Assembly (NCBI GenBank): GCA_016290095.1
Contig: JAEESU010000021.1
Coordinates: 1 to 35,661, forward strand
Source of the DNA: Clostridia bacterium
GTDB lineage: Bacteria > Bacillota > Clostridia > TANB77 > CAG-508
Direction of reading: 5' to 3'
Length of the DNA: 35,661 bases
A program made the position numbers and the translations under genes. Below the pieces are notes generated by a model, which worked only from the letters and a program-made list of their open reading frames with translations, ran no database searches and was not told the DNA's origin. Numbering within the stretch: the first letter of the stretch is position 1; each line of letters opens with the position of its first letter. Shown here piece after piece: positions 31,478 to 35,661 of this stretch.

Positions 31478-34400
31478 TTATTGTTCTTCTACAGTTTCAA
31501 CATTATCTGCTACTGTATTTTCTTTTTCAGTATTTATTCTAATCTGTTGATAACGTTTTAACCCTGTTCCTGTTGGAATCAATTTACCAATAATAACGTT
31601 TTCTTTTAATCCTATTAAGCTATCTGTTTTACCTTTAATTGCTGCTTCTGTTAATACTTTTGTTGTCTCCTGGAATGAAGCTGCTGATAAAAAGCTTTCT
31701 GTAGCAAGAGAAGCTTTTGTAATACCAAGAAGTGCTCTCTTATATGTTGCTGGTTTCTTTCCTTCTGCTACTAATTCTTCATTTCTCTTTTCAACTTCAA
31801 GTAAATCAACTAATGATGCTGTATAAAATTCTGAATCACCTGGATTATCAATTCTAACCTTTTTAAGCATTTGTCTTGTAATAACTTCAATGTGTTTATC
31901 GTTTATATCAACACCTTGATTTCTATAAACTTTTTGAACTTCAGAAATGATATATGTGTAAACACCTTCTACACCTTTAACTGCTAATAAGTCTGATGGA
32001 TTTACAGATCCTTCTGTAACTTGTTCACCAGCTTTTATTTCATCTCCATCTTTTACTCTTAATTTAGATCCGAAGCTTATTACATATGTCTTAGAATTTT
32101 CTTGATTTGTAACAATTACTTCTTTTCTCTTCTTCTCATCATTAATTCTAACTATACCATCAATTTCAGATATTATAGCCATTCCTTTAGGAGTTCTAGC
32201 TTCAAATAATTCTTCAACTCTAGGAAGACCTTGTGTGATATCTCCTCCAGCAACACCACCTGTATGGAATGTTCTCATTGTAAGCTGTGTACCAGGTTCA
32301 CCAATTGATTGTGCTGCGATAATACCAACAGATTCTCCTTCGCTAACTCTTTCACGTCTAGCTAATCCCATACCATAACATTTGCTACATGCACCATGTC
32401 TTGTTCTACATTCTAGAACTGAACGAACTGCAACTTGAGTATATCCTGCATTTACAATTTGTTTAGCAATAGCATCTGTAATCATTGTATCTTTATCAAC
32501 AATTAGTTTCTTTGTTTTTGGATCTTTAATATCTTCTAATGGATATCTACCAACTAATCTTTCTTGTAATGGTTCAATTATTTGATTTCCATCTTTAATA
32601 TCCTCAACTATAATTCCTCTTGTTGATCCACAATCTGCTTCTCTAATAATGATATCTTGTGAAACATCAACTAATCTTCTTGTTAAATATCCAGAGTCTG
32701 CTGTTCTTAAAGCTGTATCTGTTAAACCTTTTCTAGCACCATGTGCTGAAATGAAATATTCTAGTGAATCAAGTCCTTCACGGAAGCAAGATTTAACTGG
32801 AATTTCAACTGCTTTACCAGATGTATTGGCCATAAGTCCACGCATACCTGCGATTTGTCTTAACTGGTTCATGTTACCACGGGCTCCAGATTGTGCCATC
32901 ATGTAAATTGGGTTTAACTCATCGAAATTGTTTTTCATAGCTTCTGTAACATCATCTGTTGCTTTTTCCCAAATTTTAATGATTGCATTATATCTTTCAT
33001 CGTTAGTAATCATACCTCTTTGATATTGTCTAAATACATTAGAAACATCTTCATCAGCTTGTGCTAAAATATCTTTTTTAGCTTCTGGTACTTTAACATC
33101 ATCAACAGATACTGTTATAGCACCTTTTGTAGAATATTTATAACCTGTAGCTTTAATATAATCTAATACTTCAGCTGATTCAGATAATCCATGTACATTA
33201 ATACAATTTGCAACTATTTTTCCTAAATTCTTTTTGATAACAGGAAAATCAATTTCTAAATCGAATTCTTTTTCTGGATCTGTTCTATCAACAAAACCTA
33301 AATCTTGAGGAATTCCTTGATTGTATATTAATCTTCCAACTGTTGTTTCTATTGTTTTACTTCTTACTGTTCCATCTTCATCTGTTTTAAATCTTCTTAC
33401 TTTTACTTTGCAATGTAATCCAACATCACCATTTTGATATGCAAGCATAGCTTCGTCTTCATCTTGGAAGTACATGCCTTCACCTTTTTCACCATCTATT
33501 TGAACTGTTAAATAGTAAGCACCAAGAATCATATCCTGTGTAGGAACTGTAACTGGTTTACCATCTTGAGGTTTTAATAAGTTATTTGTAGAAAGCATTA
33601 AATATCTTGCTTCTGAAATAGCTTCTGGTGTTAAAGGAACGTGAACAGCCATCTGATCACCATCGAAGTCAGCGTTGAATGCTGTACAAACTAATGGATG
33701 AAGTTTAATAGCTCTACCTTCAACTAATATTGGTTGGAATGCTTGAATACCTAATCTATGAAGTGTAGGAGCACGGTTAAGCATAACTGGGTGATCTTGA
33801 ATAACCTCTTCTAATATATCCCATACTTCTGGTCTTAATCTTTCAACCATTCTTTTTGCATTTTTAATATTATGTGCAATTCCACGGCCCACTAATTCTT
33901 TCATAACAAATGGTTTGAAAAGCTCAACTGCCATTTCTTTTGGAAGACCGCATTGATAAATTTTAAGTTCTGGACCAACAACGATAACTGAACGTCCAGA
34001 GTAGTCAACTCTTTTTCCTAAAAGGTTTTGACGGAAACGTCCTTGTTTTCCTTTTAGCATATCTGATAATGATTTTAATGGTCTGTTTCCAGCACCTGTA
34101 ACAGGTCTACCACGTCTACCATTATCTATTAAAGCATCTACAGATTCTTGTAGCATTCTTTTTTCATTTCTAACAATGATTTCTGGTGCTCCAAGTTCTA
34201 ATAATCTTTTTAATCTGTTATTTCTATTAATAACTCTTCTATATAAGTCATTTAAGTCTGATGTAGCAAATCTACCACCATCTAATTGAACCATTGGTCT
34301 TAATTCTGGTGGAATAACTGGAATAACACTCATAACCATATATTCTGGTTTGTTTCCAGATACTCTAAAAGATTCTACAGTGTCCAATCTTTTAATTAAT

Positions 34401-35017
34401 TTTGCTCTTTTTTGCTCACTAGCTTTTGCAAGTTCTTTCTTTAAGTTTGCTGCTAATTTATTGATGTCTATTTCAGCTAAAAGTTTTCTTATAGCTTCAG
34501 CTCCCATTTCAGCTTTGAAAGAACCTCTGCCATATTTTTCTTCAGCTTCAACATATTCTTTTTCTGTTAATACTTGGCATTTTAAAAGCCCTGATGTTCC
34601 TTTATCTGTAACAATGTAAGATGCAAAGTAAATAACTTTCTCTAAACTTCTTGGAGATATATCTAAAAGTAAACCAATTCTACTTGGAATTCCTTTAAAA
34701 TACCAAATGTGTGCAACTGGAGCTGCAAGCTCTATGTGACCCATTCTTTCTCTTCTTACTTTAGCTGTAGTAACTTCAACACCACATCTATCACAAACTA
34801 TCCCTTTATATCTTACTCTTTTATATTTACCACAATGACATTCCCAGTCTTTTGTTGGACCAAATATTTTTTCACAGAATAAACCATCTTTTTCTGGTTT
34901 TAATGTTCTATAGTTAATTGTTTCTGGTTTTTTAACTTCTCCATGAGACCATTCTCTTATTTTCTCATCAGAAGCTAATTGTATTTTAATTTTATTAAAT
35001 ACTTCAAATTCTTCCAC
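31478..35017 (-). CDS. rpoC: RNA polymerase beta' subunit
   Basis: The 1179-residue beta' subunit of the core RNA polymerase. The first zinc site is Cys60, Cys62, Cys75 and Cys78; the active-site loop NADFDGDQM begins at residue 448 with Asp450, Asp452 and Asp454 binding catalytic magnesium. The second zinc cluster reads ADCGSTRG and later [14 protein letters not shown]. The trigger-loop region [16 protein letters not shown] follows. Length and N-terminus ([28 protein letters not shown], in two pieces) match Bacillota RpoC. The start codon is GTG at 35017, with AAGGGGG about 11 bases upstream. It follows rpoB by about 137 bases with a large inverted repeat between. Confidence 0.98.
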   Translation of the reverse strand: MEEFEVFNKIKIQLASDEKIREWSHGEVKKPETINYRTLKPEKDGLFCEKIFGPTKDWECHCGKYKRVRYKGIVCDRCGVEVTTAKVRRERMGHIELAAPVAHIWYFKGIPSRIGLLLDISPRSLEKVIYFASYIVTDKGTSGLLKCQVLTEKEYVEAEEKYGRGSFKAEMGAEAIRKLLAEIDINKLAANLKKELAKASEQKRAKLIKRLDTVESFRVSGNKPEYMVMSVIPVIPPELRPMVQLDGGRFATSDLNDLYRRVINRNNRLKRLLELGAPEIIVRNEKRMLQESVDALIDNGRRGRPVTGAGNRPLKSLSDMLKGKQGRFRQNLLGKRVDYSGRSVIVVGPELKIYQCGLPKEMAVELFKPFVMKELVGRGIAHNIKNAKRMVERLRPEVWDILEEVIQDHPVMLNRAPTLHRLGIQAFQPILVEGRAIKLHPLVCTAFNADFDGDQMAVHVPLTPEAISEARYLMLSTNNLLKPQDGKPVTVPTQDMILGAYYLTVQIDGEKGEGMYFQDEDEAMLAYQNGDVGLHCKVKVRRFKTDEDGTVRSKTIETTVGRLIYNQGIPQDLGFVDRTDPEKEFDLEIDFPVIKKNLGKIVANCINVHGLSESAEVLDYIKATGYKYSTKGAITVSVDDVKVPEAKKDILAQADEDVSNVFRQYQRGMITNDERYNAIIKIWEKATDDVTEAMKNNFDELNPIYMMAQSGARGNMNQLRQIAGMRGLMANTSGKAVEIPVKSCFREGLDSLEYFISAHGARKGLTDTALRTADSGYLTRRLVDVSQDIIIREADCGSTRGIIVEDIKDGNQIIEPLQERLVGRYPLEDIKDPKTKKLIVDKDTMITDAIAKQIVNAGYTQVAVRSVLECRTRHGACSKCYGMGLARRERVSEGESVGIIAAQSIGEPGTQLTMRTFHTGGVAGGDITQGLPRVEELFEARTPKGMAIISEIDGIVRINDEKKRKEVIVTNQENSKTYVISFGSKLRVKDGDEIKAGEQVTEGSVNPSDLLAVKGVEGVYTYIISEVQKVYRNQGVDINDKHIEVITRQMLKKVRIDNPGDSEFYTASLVDLLEVEKRNEELVAEGKKPATYKRALLGITKASLATESFLSAASFQETTKVLTEAAIKGKTDSLIGLKENVIIGKLIPTGTGLKRYQQIRINTEKENTVADNVETVEEQ

Positions 35018-35061
35018 TTTAAAAGTAGCCCCCTTAATATTTTATATATACATGTGGTAGC

Positions 35062-35121
35062 AAAATTTGTTTTAAATTTGCTTCGCTGAACACTCATAAT
35101 ATGTTATTTAAAACAAATTTT
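35062..35121. repeat. Large inverted repeat between rpoB and rpoC
   Basis: AAAATTTGTTTTAAAT (35062-35077) and ATTTAAAACAAATTTT (35106-35121) are exact inverted copies, 16 pairs, around a 28-base loop. Flanking GC pairs extend it. In rpoBC mRNA it would form a long intercistronic hairpin; an alternative smaller hairpin (AGCAAATTT with AAATTTTGCT) can form instead. Confidence 0.85.
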
Positions 35122-35154
35122 AGCAACCTATAAATATTATTAAATTAATTTTTC

Positions 35155-35661
<507 letters not shown>

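Overview
The window is AT-rich DNA from a low-G+C Gram-positive bacterium (Bacillota), most likely an anaerobic Clostridia-type gut lineage. The evidence is strong AGGAGG ribosome-binding sites, TTGACA/TATAAT promoters, U-tailed stem-loop terminators, a T-box leader before aspS, a class B sortase, a DUF2975/YozG-like pair, DUF362 and flavodoxin-family genes, and TGA used as stop. The lineage is inferred from gene content; no rRNA is present.

Layout. 1-3.4 kb (minus): a Vat-like xenobiotic acetyltransferase cut by the window edge, a membrane-anchored HExxH metallopeptidase with a translationally coupled 38-codon ORF upstream, then an alpha/beta-hydrolase and SAM-methyltransferase operon. 3.5-4.5 kb (plus): a DUF2975 membrane protein and a YozG-like HTH regulator behind a promoter with a duplicated element. 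4.6-11.0 kb (minus): an unusual two-gene operon, a degenerate ProA/aldehyde-dehydrogenase-like protein followed by a 1790-residue protein with internal repeats. 11.1-13.4 kb (minus): nitroreductase-like, DUF362 and YcxB-like genes. 13.5-16.0 kb (plus): a class A penicillin-binding protein. 16.1-18.8 kb (minus): ICMT-like, membrane protein, flavodoxin-family and GNAT/YoaP genes. 18.9-19.1 kb (plus): a small G+C-richer orphan cassette. 19.2-22.0 kb (minus): a small protein, a HerA-like ATPase and an overlapping membrane gene. 22.1-24.2 kb (minus): aspS with its T-box. 24.2-31.5 kb: three secreted-protein cassettes, a class B sortase, a cysteine-rich repeat surface protein and an acyl-CoA-synthetase-like gene. 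31.5-35.7 kb (minus): rpoC and the 3' part of rpoB.

The most notable signal is three dispersed copies of one expression cassette (about 24.2, 30.0 and 30.8 kb). Each has TTGAAA-N17-TATAAT, a short hairpin close to the expected transcript 5' end, a TTTCGCC element complementary to the region at or just after the start codon, a strong Shine-Dalgarno in between, and a signal-peptide protein of one divergent family. The proteins share [DV]-[DS]-x-C-type and TD/SD blocks and a possible Ser/Cys-Asp-His triad. The genes are visibly richer in G+C than their neighbours and look acquired. I recognise neither the leader nor the protein family. Other unusual items are the giant repeat protein with its ALDH-like partner, the aspS T-box whose specifier position does not read as an Asp codon and which carries an Asn-rich mini-ORF, a decayed ORF before the sortase, and a large inverted repeat between rpoB and rpoC.
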